Source: Anoplolepis gracilipes (lineage: Eukaryota; Arthropoda; Insecta; Hymenoptera; Formicidae). From it: 64,000 nt of DNA. Of the stretch, positions 23,918-35,333 are shown piece by piece (position 1 is the stretch's first letter; each line of letters starts with the position of its first letter). The translations under genes were made by a program, and so were the position numbers. The stretch spans positions 5,484,001 through 5,548,000 of the forward strand of contig NC_132981.1 in assembly GCF_047496725.1 (NCBI RefSeq), in the 5' to 3' direction. The notes under the pieces were generated by a model. That model made no database searches and had not been told where the DNA came from. It saw only the letters and a program-made list of their open reading frames with translations.

Positions 23918-26910
23918 ACATAAAGAATTTATAATTTATACGCTCGAGGTGTTTATATCTCAATATTATTATATTTTAGATGATTATTTTATCTTTTTTT
24001 GACTAAACATATCAAATTAAAAAAAAACTGCAATCCTTTATGTACAATTAATATTTGCAACTTTTCTCAACTAGCTTCATAGCTTATCTATATACTTTGA
24101 TAAATGGCGAAAAAATTAATTTGTATCAGTGAAAGAGATACGTAAGTTACATATCTTCGTATTTTTGAACCTTATCTCGTAGTACTATCAAAGATTGTAG
24201 TATTTTTGCATTGTTTATTTGTGCAAATAATTAAGTATTTTATTTTGATAATAAGATGTTTTTTTTTGCAAATTTTGTAATGTCATTTATATGTAGCCTG
24301 TCAATTAATTAAGCATAGTAAGAGTAATTTTTCAGTTCGATTTTTTGAGATTGGATAATCTTCAAAATACTTTCAACTCTTAGGTCATGTGTGTGTGTGT
24401 GTGTGTGTGTCTTACGTATATTTGCCATATGTAACTTGACACAAAATAAGTTTCCTGATACTTTATAGTGATAAAGTAAGCTAGTAGTGACTAGCTATTA
24501 TTTATACATTTCTTTAAAAAAAAGTTAAATTTTTCTTAATAAAAACATGATAATATTTATTTTGAAGAATGGGGTACAGATTTCCTTACTAGAACTTATT
24601 ATATGGTAGGTAGAAGTAAGTATAGTTGCTTATATAAATAAAATATATCTTATATATCTATAATTTTATAGATATTAATTGTAAATTTTTATAAACAAAA
24701 ATTATATCTAATTGAACATTACACAAATTTTAACAAATAATGTTTAGTTTTTTTAACATTTTCATCTCTCTAGGTTCTTCTAAAAGTTTTTTATAAAAGT
24801 TTCTATTATAGCATACTTTAAGCACTCTCTCTTTCTCTGCCTTTCTCCTATCTCTCTCTCTCTCTCTTTCTCTCTCTTTATTCAGATGTTATGTACATAC
24901 ACAATATATATGTACAGAATTCCATTTGAAATTATAAATATAAATATTATAAATATAAATATAAATATTATTTTAAAATAAAATTTAAAAAATTAGGCTG
25001 AACATGTTATCGATGCTGGATATTGACATTTCAATTCCCAGTGAAAAAGACCTATCGAATTGATATCAAATTGACGTCGATTTGATAGGTCTTTTTTCAC
25101 TGAGTTGTACTTATACATATGAAAATAAAAATTGACAAAAAATCTCAAGATTATTACAGAGAAAATAATAAAGAGGAAGGCTTATCATTAATAAGATAAG
25201 CTGGGTATATTCATGTTGTTGTATCTGAATCTTTTTCTAATCTCTATCTTTATTAATCGATTATGTTATCATTAAATTATGAAATTATTGCACATTAACT
25301 GTGGCTTGCCGCAGATCGATGCATAATCTTAAGAGTTTGACTAATATGTGGAATCTTCATTTTGATACATTAAAATCTATACTTTTTAAATTCAATATCC
25401 GAATATTTTTGATTCTCGTGAAATGACTCTTAAAATATTGCATTATCACAATCATTCTAGATAAGACTTAAAGTTATATCTTTTTATCACATATACATTG
25501 TTGAAAGATATAGTTAATGAAAAGAGCGTGATTTGCATTGTAATTTATATTATATATTATAAGCATATTTCAGGTTGTAAAAAAAATTGAAATCATATTC
25601 TTGTTTTTACAAATATTTTCAGAATTAATATCAATGAAAAAACAATAAATAGCTGTATCTATTTTATGTCAGATTAGATAAATAAAATGTCATAAAAAAA
25701 ATCAAACATGAAAATATCTTGAAAATTATCTTGAAAAAACATTATATCTACATTGCCTACTTGTTTAAATAAACATTTTACATGATGTTAAAGAATATTT
25801 TATTTTTAAATTCACTAGATCTTCCTCATTATTGTATGCCACAATATTATCTAACCTGACAAAATAGATATTACACTAGTTAATCGTTAAAGCAACAAAA
25901 ATTATTTAGCGTTATCACACATTTAGTCAGTGTTTTTTTGTTTATGGTAGATTAGCAGAAAATGAGATTGGAAGTGGCATATTCTGGTTACGTAATGGCT
26001 GTCCATAAATAGAACCTGAATGGACTATGAGAAACAGTTGTTGCAATCTATGTGCAGCGTAGAATCATAAAATCAAGAGTAGACGTGTTAATATAGTGCC
26101 GGTAAAAATATTAATAGTTTTTGATATTTTATCATAAACATGCCAAACGAAACGCAAGTTACCTGAAGTGCATTTTTATAATAATAAAATATATTATCAA
26201 ATATATTTTTATAATAATTTTTCTGATTTCTAGAAGATGATGAGTACGAAAGTTCTTGAAATCGTAGAAATAGAATTTGATATTCTATTATTGTTTATAA
26301 CACTAATATAATATCTAATTACATTTTTTTCTTTTTCACTAATTGTACAATTTAAATTGTTGAGTAAAATATTCGTATTAATAAAGCAACATCTGTCCTA
26401 TATTACATTTTTTTTGAAAATTAATAATTAATTTAATATGTATTACATAATTATAACAATTTTTTTATTAACAAAGAAAGGGTTCTTAAATATTTAATCA
26501 TAAACAAAAGCTAAATTGATTATTATAATATCAATTTAGAAAATGTAAAATTTTTTTTCTTTGAATTCTGTTGAATTCGAATAATTGTTGACGTTTGATT
26601 CTTAATATGTATATCTCACAATACAAACACATCACATATTCCGTTGAGCTTATATTGACACGTGATATTATCGTGTCTCCTAAATTTTGTTTGTATATAT
26701 TTTTTATCGTTTAACATTATTTGTGACCGTTCTGATCAGAATTTGAAATTGTGTACCTCATATTTATAACATCGAGTGTTCCATATTTAACACAACGTTA
26801 TAAAATACTGTGTAATAGAAGTAACAAGAGAATCTTAGTTAATCGCAGTGCTTTCTATCACTGATGATTTTTAGTATTCCTGTTTCAGACGGTTTTTATC
26901 GACAATCATA
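23918..26910. other. Intergenic region between TRMT1 and AKR-1
   Basis: AT-rich, with a (TG)n tract at about 24391-24411, CT-rich runs at about 24826-24880 and a short foldback at 25036-25104. A TTTCAG just before 26889 could be the acceptor of a 5' UTR intron of the next gene. No coding gene is recognised. Confidence 0.5.
25036..25104. repeat. Short foldback hairpin
   Basis: CCCAGTGAAAAAGACCTATC pairs with GATAGGTCTTTTTTCACTG across about 30 bases that also partly pair (CGAATTGATATC against GACGTCGATTTG). It may be a small MITE-type relic. Confidence 0.5.
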
Positions 26911-29256
26911 ATGGCTGATATTCCAACAGTTACATTCTCTAATGGATATAAAATGCCGATGTTGGGTCTTGGAACTTACAAGGTAAATCATTTCGTAACA
27001 TTGTGCATATAACATATGATATAGGAGATTGCATGTCATAAAGCGAATCACACGTTATTCATTTGTACACGTTTGAAATCGTACAAATTTAAAAACTAAG
27101 TTCTCTACTGTAGAAAATGTTTGCACGGAATTAATAAATTTTGAAAGGGAAAAAACGATCCTTTAAAATATAAATATAATTATATTCTTTTTTTTTAACA
27201 GTCCGTGAATAAAGATGTAGTAAGAGCTGTTAAAGAAGCGATAGATTTTGGATACCGGCATATTGATACAGCATTTTTTTATGGAAACGAGAAAGAGATT
27301 GGAGAAGCTATTCGTGAAAAAATCAAAGACGGTAGTGTAACCAGGGAAGATCTATTTATTACCACAAAGGTAAAATCAATGCACGATTAAATACGATTTG
27401 AACACATTCGTTTAAAATCTTTAATGTTTTTTACCATCCATTCTTTCTCTATAAACTCAAATCGTCGTTTTAAATTAATTAAAGCATTTGACTTTGTAAA
27501 TTTAATTAATATATATTTATATCATTTTATTTTTTTCCTAGCTGTGGAGTAATTGTCACAAAGAAGAACTCGTTGTTCCAGCTTGTAAAAAATCATTGGC
27601 CAATCTTGGTTTAGATTATGTAGATCTTTATTTAATTCACTGGCCATTTGCTTTCAAGGTAAGGATTATTGACAAAAAATAAAACAGTAAAAAAATTGTA
27701 CATTGTATTTAAGCTTCCTGACTACAAAACTCTATTAAAAGTTAAATAATAGAGGTTTCTCCAAGACGCGAAAACAGAATATAGTCATTTAATAATAAAA
27801 ATAAAAATGTATGTAAAATCAGGATTTGAAGAAAAATGTGCAAATTTTAACATGTAAAGCAGAGCGCGTTATCTTTCAGCAAATATCTTTATTGTAATCT
27901 TTCAGCAAATATTCATCTGAAAAATACTGTTTTTTTAGGAAGGAGATGATTTGACGCCTCAGGAGAATGGGAATCTGATTGAATCTGATGTCGATTACCT
28001 GGAAACGTGGAGAGGAATGGAAGAGTGCGTTAACCAAGGATTAACTCGTAGTATCGGGATTAGTAATTTTAATTCTGAACAAATAGGTCGTCTGCTTAAA
28101 TCGGCTCGAATCGCACCGGTTAATAATCAGGTATATGTTAAATATCTTTTCTATCAGCTTTACATTTTCTAACGTCCAATCTTATAACACGAATAGTAAT
28201 AATCATATAAAAATTTTAATCACGTGAAAAAAATATTAGTTTCGATAATCACTTAAAGAATCTCATAAAAAATTATTAAACTTTTATCTTATAAATAAGA
28301 TAGATGATCTCATGATGATTTCGACATATCTATGTCGAAAATAATAATGCGTGAATATTTGAACTTGCACTATAATATATAAATTTATACTTTAATTTTT
28401 TTCTTAATGCTGTATTAATATATGTTATATTTTAGATGGAGTATAGAGATATTAATATTTATATATGTAAATTTATATATATTTATTTTATATATATTAC
28501 AATGCTATAAAATTTTATTTTAATGTAAAAAAATTTGATTATAGATTGAAGTTAATATAAACGTAAATCAAGAGAAATTAATAGATTTTTGCAAGAAACA
28601 CAATATTACTGTAACTGGTTATTCTCCTTTGGGACAACCAGGAAATTCATCAGGTATTGGAAACCAATTAGATAATCCTGTGGTGTTGAATATCGCAAAA
28701 AAATACAATAAGACTCCAGCGCAAGTAGCGCTTCGATATGTGGTATGTAATAGAAAGAAAGTGTGATAAAATTGTATATAATTAACAAATTCGAAATGTA
28801 TGTCATATTTTATGATTTTTATATAGTTCCAACTCGGAGTTGTACTAATACCGAAATCTGTAACTAAAAGTCGAATCAAAGAGAATATGGAATTTTTTGA
28901 TTTTACATTGACATCCGATGAAATAAACGCTATTCGAAATATTGGCACTGGAGAGAGGGTAGCAGGTTTCTATATGTAAGTATTGTGATGTATTAAAACA
29001 ATTTATTATTTTTCTCTTTCTATGAATGCTAATACTTTGAACAATTTATCTATTTCCAAAATTTTCAGTCAGTATTTCAATTAACCAGCGTTTTTATTGT
29101 TTAAGTGTGTTGCATGTTTAATGTAGTAAAAAGACCTGAAATGTATGATTTATCATAAATTATTCGCAATTTAATACTTTTCCATTTACGTATAACTTTT
29201 TTCTGTGTTTCAGAATAAAGCATTTTAAGTACTTTCCTTTCAACATTCCATATTAA
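26911..29256 (+). CDS. Aldo-keto reductase 1 (aldose-reductase-like)
   Basis: NADPH-dependent carbonyl reductase with a (beta/alpha)8 barrel, expected to be cytosolic. Seven exons: 26911-26982, 27202-27369, 27542-27658, 27939-28130, 28545-28742, 28827-28975 and 29214-29256; all phases agree and give 312 aa. The catalytic tetrad is intact: Asp46 (YRHIDTA), Tyr51 (FFYGNE), Lys80 (ITTK/LW) and His113 (YLIHWP). Also present are GISNFNSEQI, GYSPLG and the cofactor-binding IPKSVTKSRIKEN. The last exon was chosen over the in-frame TAA right after the exon 6 donor because it gives PFNIPY, matching the PFNIPF end of AKR-2. It is in tandem with AKR-2. The physiological substrate cannot be told from sequence. 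Confidence 0.9.
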
Positions 29257-30702
29257 ATGAAATCAGTATGAAAAAGGGATCGATTTTATTTTTTAAAATG
29301 ATATATAGTACATACATTATATGAATATATAAAACAAAAAAGCTTTATCGAATAAATCATATACATATAAATAAACTACATATACTACATATTTATCTTA
29401 ATTTATTTCAATGTTTAAAATATTTAATATAATTAAAATATGCTTTCTAAAATATAATTTAAAGACATTTTCAAATTAACTTTAATAAAAACTTTCTTCC
29501 TTCTTTATAATTTAATATAATATTTCTCTTAAAATTATTATTTTATTATCAGATAACGTTGTGAATTTATAAGTTAAAACATAAGTGAATTTATAAAGTT
29601 AAAAAGTAACAGGATACAAGTTGTAATACTACATCGTATGTAATTGTAATATCCCCTTAAAAGTGGCACATGTTCTCATGACGGTACTTGATGCTCGTTC
29701 GACCCTTGGTCTATTCAATTCCCAGCTATTGAACGTTGCGAAAAATTTCAAAAGGTCTGGACTAAGATCATTCGTGCGATTTTTTATTTGGCTTATTCGT
29801 CTTTTTTATGATTTCCGTTTTATTAAAATTACGATAAAGCACGACTTAATATATGTTTGAAAATTTCATGCGTCACAATGTTTAATATAAATCGAGATAA
29901 AAGGTTTGAAAGTTGAAGGAAAAGTGAAATATCTTAAATACTTTTATTTCGGTTATGTCTATATCGTCACGTATATAAAATAATTATTATTCTGATTGTT
30001 TTAAAGAATATATATACATTATGGACCATATTATTTATATATTTGCAAGTGCATAAATAAATATTATTTTTTCTCTGTGTATCTAATATAATTTTAGCGA
30101 AACTTGTGCGTTTTACATTAGGCAATCTATTGCATATAAATATGTATTTCAGTTTCTTTATCGAATTTTGATTAATCTGTTTTTATCGCAAGTTTCTTTA
30201 TCAAGTTTCTTAATAAATCAATATTTAGTAATTGATCCTGATATATAATATCAATGTAAAATAAATCAATGTCAAAATAAAAGTAAAATTTTGTTGAAAC
30301 TTCGACTTAATAAAAAGATAATATTTTATTAATTATGTAACTTATGCTTTTGTAAGATACACATTTTTGAAACACATTCGACATAACTTGTTATAATATT
30401 TGTTTAGTTTCTAAAAAAAATATTTTAACATATTGACTCTTTAACGATCAAAGTTATATTAAAAATACAAGTATTATGTTAAAATATAAGTGAAAAAAAT
30501 GTCATGATTTACACAAAAGATATAAAAATCAATATCCATTTTTTCCCATACAACATCGATGTAAAATGTGTTTGAAAGAATTATATTTAATTATTATATA
30601 TTAATATATTAATATATTAATTTTAATATTTTATATTATAATTTAATATATTAATTAATAAAACAGTAAATTAATTTTTATCCTGAATTTACATATACAA
30701 GT

Positions 30703-30704
<2 letters not shown>

Positions 30705-30742
<38 letters not shown>
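30705..30742. repeat. (TA)n microsatellite
   Basis: About 38 bases of AT dinucleotides, intergenic. Confidence 0.9.
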
Positions 30743-30745
<3 letters not shown>

Positions 30746-31706
30746 ATATCTCATACTAAACCTTCCGCAAAGTATTGTTATTCCACAAATATATTACAAA
30801 TTAAAAATTCGATGATTAATAAAATTTAAATTTAATTTAAAAAATTTAGTAAATTAAATTGATCAATTTTTTTCGTCAGAAAAGAGTTTATAATTATTTA
30901 ATAATTATTCGATAATTCGAAAATTGTAGAATTTATATCAGAGACAATTATCTATCCCATTGGAATATATAATTATAAATAAAATAAATTTCAAATAACT
31001 ATACAGTAATAATAATTAGAGACAAGAAATATATGTACTTTGTGGATATATGATATAGATTGCGTTCACTGCTAGTACTGCAAATAATTTATAATTCATA
31101 GCATGTGTACACTCTATATGTCTAGATTTTCAGCCTATAATCTCAGTGTCAGTAATATGTATAACTTATAATGATCTGGGTGACTTTCTTAGATTGTACT
31201 ACTATGAATAAAATATTGTTCTTCCGTCATCGAATCGTCAAGAGCTCGATTCATTGCTCCAAATGTTCCTCAACGATCGTTGTAATTTTCCACAGCGTTG
31301 GATTGCCATAAGCGAATTCAGCTACCACTACAAATAAGTCATTCGAATCAGTTTGTTACTGACCATGTACTGTTGATATAAGTGTTGTCTAGCAGTGTGA
31401 TATCATTATTACGCAAGATTCTCATGACGTAAAAGCCAAAGTAAAGAATTTAATATGTTGCATTTTTCAAGATAAAAAAATGCTATATAATTCTATATAC
31501 GATAAACTCAAAATGTTTCAATCGTGCATATATATAAATAACAATATTTATTAAAAAATAAAATAAATAAAAATTGCTTCAAAATTAATAATTGTTAAGA
31601 ATTGAGTGTTTCGAGCACGGAATGGAATAATTTCGAGTGAATATCGTTTTACACATAATAAAAATTTGAAAGATATATATTATCACTGCGATTGCGCCAC
31701 TAAACA

Positions 31707-31714
31707 TATAAAAG
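31707..31714 (+). promoter_or_regulatory. TATA box of AKR-2
   Basis: TATAAAAG about 210 bases before the AKR-2 start codon. A TCGGTTAGTCTG stretch about 35 bases downstream could hold the initiator, and no ATG occurs between there and 31921. Confidence 0.5.
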
Positions 31715-31920
31715 CGTCTTTGTGGGAGTAAGATCGATCTTGTCGGTTAGTCTGAGTCTCCTTGGGTTGGGTTAGGCTACTTATAAAAAGAATTCTGTGA
31801 ATCAAGTTGTAAGCATTGTGCAGCATCGGTCGGGATTAGTTGTCTCTTCGTCACAGCTCTCAAGATTCAAACTATCTGCCTTTGTGTAGCGAACCGGCAC
31901 GTTCGACATCTCTGTGTAAA

Positions 31921-34900
31921 ATGTCTTTGAACGCACCCACATTGAAATTTAACAACGGCAACGAAGTACCAATCTTCGGTTTGGGGACCTGGAAGGCAAG
32001 TAACATCTCATTGTCCTTTTGCGATCCAGACATTTTTCATACCCGGCGTACGTAATTTCCTTGTTAGATCGAATTTTGTAAAATTCTTTTGTCAAGATGA
32101 AGAATAATCTATACAAAGAGAGAGAGAGACATTCTTGTACAAACAAGGATTTTTTTTTAAATTTTAACAGCAGTTTTTGTCATTAACATTCATGAGCTAT
32201 TCATATCTTTACCTTGTAAAGTGAGATAAGAGATAAGGAAAATATATATTAATGTAGACTTTATAGGAAACTGTTGAATACTAATGTGATATACGACTTA
32301 CTATTTGCGCACTAATTATGTTATTCTACTGCATTTTTATTTTTTTTTTTTTTTATTGGCCATAAATGCAAATATGTTGCACAATCATATCATATGTTTC
32401 AATTTAAATATGAATAACAAGTTGTGATATGTTACATAATACTATTAAAGTAATATAATTAACTTAGAAATAAATAAGAATTAACTTAATTCAAAATCTT
32501 ATCTTTACTTTTACTATCTCTACTTATTTTTCCAAAATATAATATACAGAATATTCCTATTATAGAAATTTCTTAAAAAAGAGAATTTATTTCAAGATGG
32601 TCAAAAACTTTGTTTATTTTAATTTAACTATTTTATTTCAGTCTAAACTAGGTGAAGTTACCCAAGCTGTAAAAGATGCTATTGATATCGGCTATAGGCA
32701 TATTGATGGTGCTTACGTTTACGGAAACGAGAAGGAAGTTGGTACTGCTATTCACGCAAAAATAGCAGAAGGTGTTGTGAAAAGAGAGGATCTGTTCATT
32801 ACCAGCAAGTTATGGAATACCTTCCACAGACCCGATCTGGTTGAGCCAGCCATCAAGCAAACACTAGCTGATCTTGGTCTTGATTATATAGATCTTTATT
32901 TAATCCACTGGCCAGTTGGATATGAAGAGGAAAGAGAGTCCCTTTTTCCTACAACTGAAGGTGGCATTAGCTTGAGTGATGTAGATTATCTGGATACTTG
33001 GAAGGCTATGGAGAACGTGCTGGCAAAAGGTCTGACAAAAAATATTGGAGTCAGTAATTTCAATTCCAAGCAAATTTCTAGAATAATTGAGAATGCATCT
33101 GTTAAACCTGTTACAAATCAGGTAAATTAAGAATGATAACAATAAAGAAAATTCAAAGAGATTAATCCTTAATTCAACATAATTCAATATAATTGCACTA
33201 ATATTATAATGACCCGAGAAAAAAAGTTGGTCATATATGGATTTTGTCAATATCTGATCATGTCTTACCAAGTATAGTCATATATGATATTATATGATAA
33301 TTAAATAAAATCATATGATATATATGATTTTATTTAATTATCATATTATCATCATATAACTATATTTGGCAAGATATGCTCAGATATTGACAAAATCCAT
33401 ATATAGCCAATTTTATATGGACTTTTTATTCCCAGGGAACTACAAATTGTTTTAAAATAATACTCTATTCATAAAAAGTAAAAGTTTGATCTAATAAGCA
33501 TAATCAAATTTTCTTTAATTTATCAAATTTATATAAAATGCATTTATATAAAAAGAAATTTATATAGAGTTCTCTTTGTTATAAATATTCTAATTGTTAT
33601 ATTATTTTAGATTGAATGTCATCCATACCTAACACAGAAGCAGTTATCAGATTTTTGCAAAGAAAAGGACATTCTCATTACTGCATACAGTCCACTCGGA
33701 TCACCAGATAGGCCATGGGCGAAGCCAGATGATCCAATATTGCTGCAAGATGAGAAATTAATTGAGCTTGGACAAAAGTACAACAAGACACCTGCGCAAA
33801 TACTTATACGTTATCAAGTATGCTATTATATGACATTTTTTGATAAATTAATACATTAAATATGATTGCAAATTTTTAAATTATTAATATTTTAGAATTA
33901 TAATATTAATATATATATATTAATATTGATATTTTAGAATTCATGATATTTATATATATATATTATTTCTGACATATATTTCGATAATTATAATACATTA
34001 AACATAATTGCAAATTTTTAAATTTATATTTTAGAATTCATGATATTTATGATTTTTGACATAACTGATAACTATATATATATTAATACATTTAAATTTA
34101 AATAATTTTAATAATTGTTTATAGTTGGATCGTGGCCATATTGTGATTCCCAAGTCAGTTACCAAATCACGAATTGCTGAAAATAGCGAAGTATTCGACT
34201 TCAAACTTTCATCTGATGATATTGCATATATTGACACCTTTGATTGCAATGGACGAATTGTACCATTAACTGGGTAAGATCTCAATATTATACATTATTA
34301 TTTATAAAAATATTTTATACCTTTATATAGAGTGTATTACACTTTTTATATAAAGTATATTGTTAAAATATATTTATGTATATTAGAATATATTTATGCA
34401 GGATGTCCGCTAATAATCGCCCGACGCATTTCATGGACAGATAGAGCAGGTCAAACCGAATAGATGAGTCCTTTACCATTTTGCGATCTTGGTAATAATT
34501 ACCGAGAAATTGATTAACAAAGATTAACATATCCGCGTGAATACAAGCGCGCGGCGAGAAGGCCCATCCTACTGCTACGCGGTTACTAGGCTTGCAGTGA
34601 ATGATAGGAGGAGCGGTCTGCGACTGGCAATGGCTACGTATGAGCAGCGCACTTAGTAACCGCGTAGTAATGGAATGGATCTTGTCGCTCGATTGTACTC
34701 GCACGGATTTGTTAATTTTTTAAAATTAATTTCTCGTTAATTATTATGAAGATCGCAAAATGGTAGAGGACTTTTCTATTCGGTTTGACTTACTCTATCT
34801 ATCCATGAAAGGTCGGGCAATTATTACCGGACACCCTGTATAATGTATATAGAATGTAGTATTAGAATTGATATCTCAAATTGCAGCATGCATTAATGTT

Positions 34901-34963
34901 TTTTTGTTTTTTATTTTCAGCGGAGAGGCCAGTCCTTATTATCCTTTCAATATTCCATTTTAA
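31921..34963 (+). CDS. Aldo-keto reductase 2 (aldose-reductase-like)
   Basis: Same family as the neighbour at 26.9 kb. Exons: 31921-31995, 32642-33121, 33611-33817, 34125-34273 and 34921-34963; phases agree and give 317 aa. The tetrad is intact: Asp47 (YRHIDGA), Tyr52 (YVYGNE), Lys81 (ITSKLW) and His114 (YLIHWP). Other marks are GVSNFNSKQI, TAYSPLGSPDRPWAKP (the longer loop typical of AKR1) and IPKSVTKSRIAEN. Intron 1 starts with GCAAGT, a GC-AG intron. Its exon 2 equals exons 2-4 of AKR-1 fused, so the two genes differ by two introns. Introns 2 and 4 each hold an inverted-repeat element. The frame is open upstream to a TTG but the Met at 31921 is the first ATG of the likely mRNA. Confidence 0.92.
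33211..33438. mobile_element. Foldback element in AKR-2 intron 2
   Basis: Left arm (TTGGTCATATATGGATTTTG from about 33227) pairs with the right arm (CAAAATCCATATATAGCCAA to about 33410). The arms are about 75-80 bp and the centre is AT-rich and itself palindromic. Outer ends CCCGAGAAAAAAAGT and ACTTTTTATTCCCAGGG suggest the true termini. Confidence 0.6.
34398..34841. mobile_element. MITE with ~110 bp terminal inverted repeats in AKR-2 intron 4
   Basis: The left end (GCAGGATGTCCGCTAATAAT) matches the inverted right end (ACAGGGTGTCCGGTAATAAT), and similarity continues about 110 bp, including CATTTTGCGATCTT. Near the centre, CTGCTACGCGGTTACTA and TAGTAACCGCGTAGTA form a nested repeat. It is flanked by TA, as in Tc1/mariner-type insertions. 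There is no transposase, and the 113-codon minus frame over it is not a gene. Confidence 0.75.
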
Positions 34964-35247
34964 GAGAGCAAAAATTAGAAGTCAATATAATATATCTATG
35001 TTTCATTAAATTTTTTACATTAAAACATACTTTCTGTTAATAGTACTATTTGGTATGTATCATATAATGTTATTATTTTACATAATATATTATTAATATA
35101 TGAATTTTTTTTCTAAATGCATATCAAAAATTGATGAAACCTCAATGTTATTATTTCATAATATTGCAAAAATACGAAGTTTTTTCTATAAATTTATTGT
35201 AGCTTTTGTAGATTATATTGTGCAAAATTTATCTAATTGTATATTGA

Positions 35248-35253
35248 AATAAA
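35248..35253 (+). terminator. Polyadenylation signal (AATAAA) of AKR-2
   Basis: A canonical hexamer about 285 bases past the AKR-2 stop and 81 bases before the stop of the convergent minus-strand gene, so the two 3' ends may overlap. Confidence 0.4.
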
Positions 35254-35333
35254 GATATTTTCATAATATATAAAATGATTTTATATAATGAGTATTTTTT
35301 TATTAAGTGATTGAATAATTGTTTAGATATTAA

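Larger units (their letters stand above)
29257..31920. other. Intergenic region between the two aldo-keto reductases
   Basis: Very AT-rich with a (TA)n tract at about 30705-30742. A 65-codon frame at 29663-29860 has no recognisable features. A TATA-like box lies at 31707-31714. No gene is seen. Confidence 0.5.

Noticed and set aside
28976..28979. TAA right after AKR-1 exon 6 as the true stop
   Set aside because: The overlapping GTAAGT donor and a downstream exon giving PFNIPY match the conserved C-terminus of AKR-2. It remains possible as an alternative end.
29663..29860. 65-codon plus frame between the AKR genes
   Set aside because: No conserved features, no splice context, AT-rich surroundings.
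31840..31920. N-terminal extension of AKR-2
   Set aside because: The upstream in-frame codon is TTG, not ATG; the Met at 31921 fits the family start.
34363..34704. 113-codon minus frame
   Set aside because: It lies within the MITE in AKR-2 intron 4 and has no family features.
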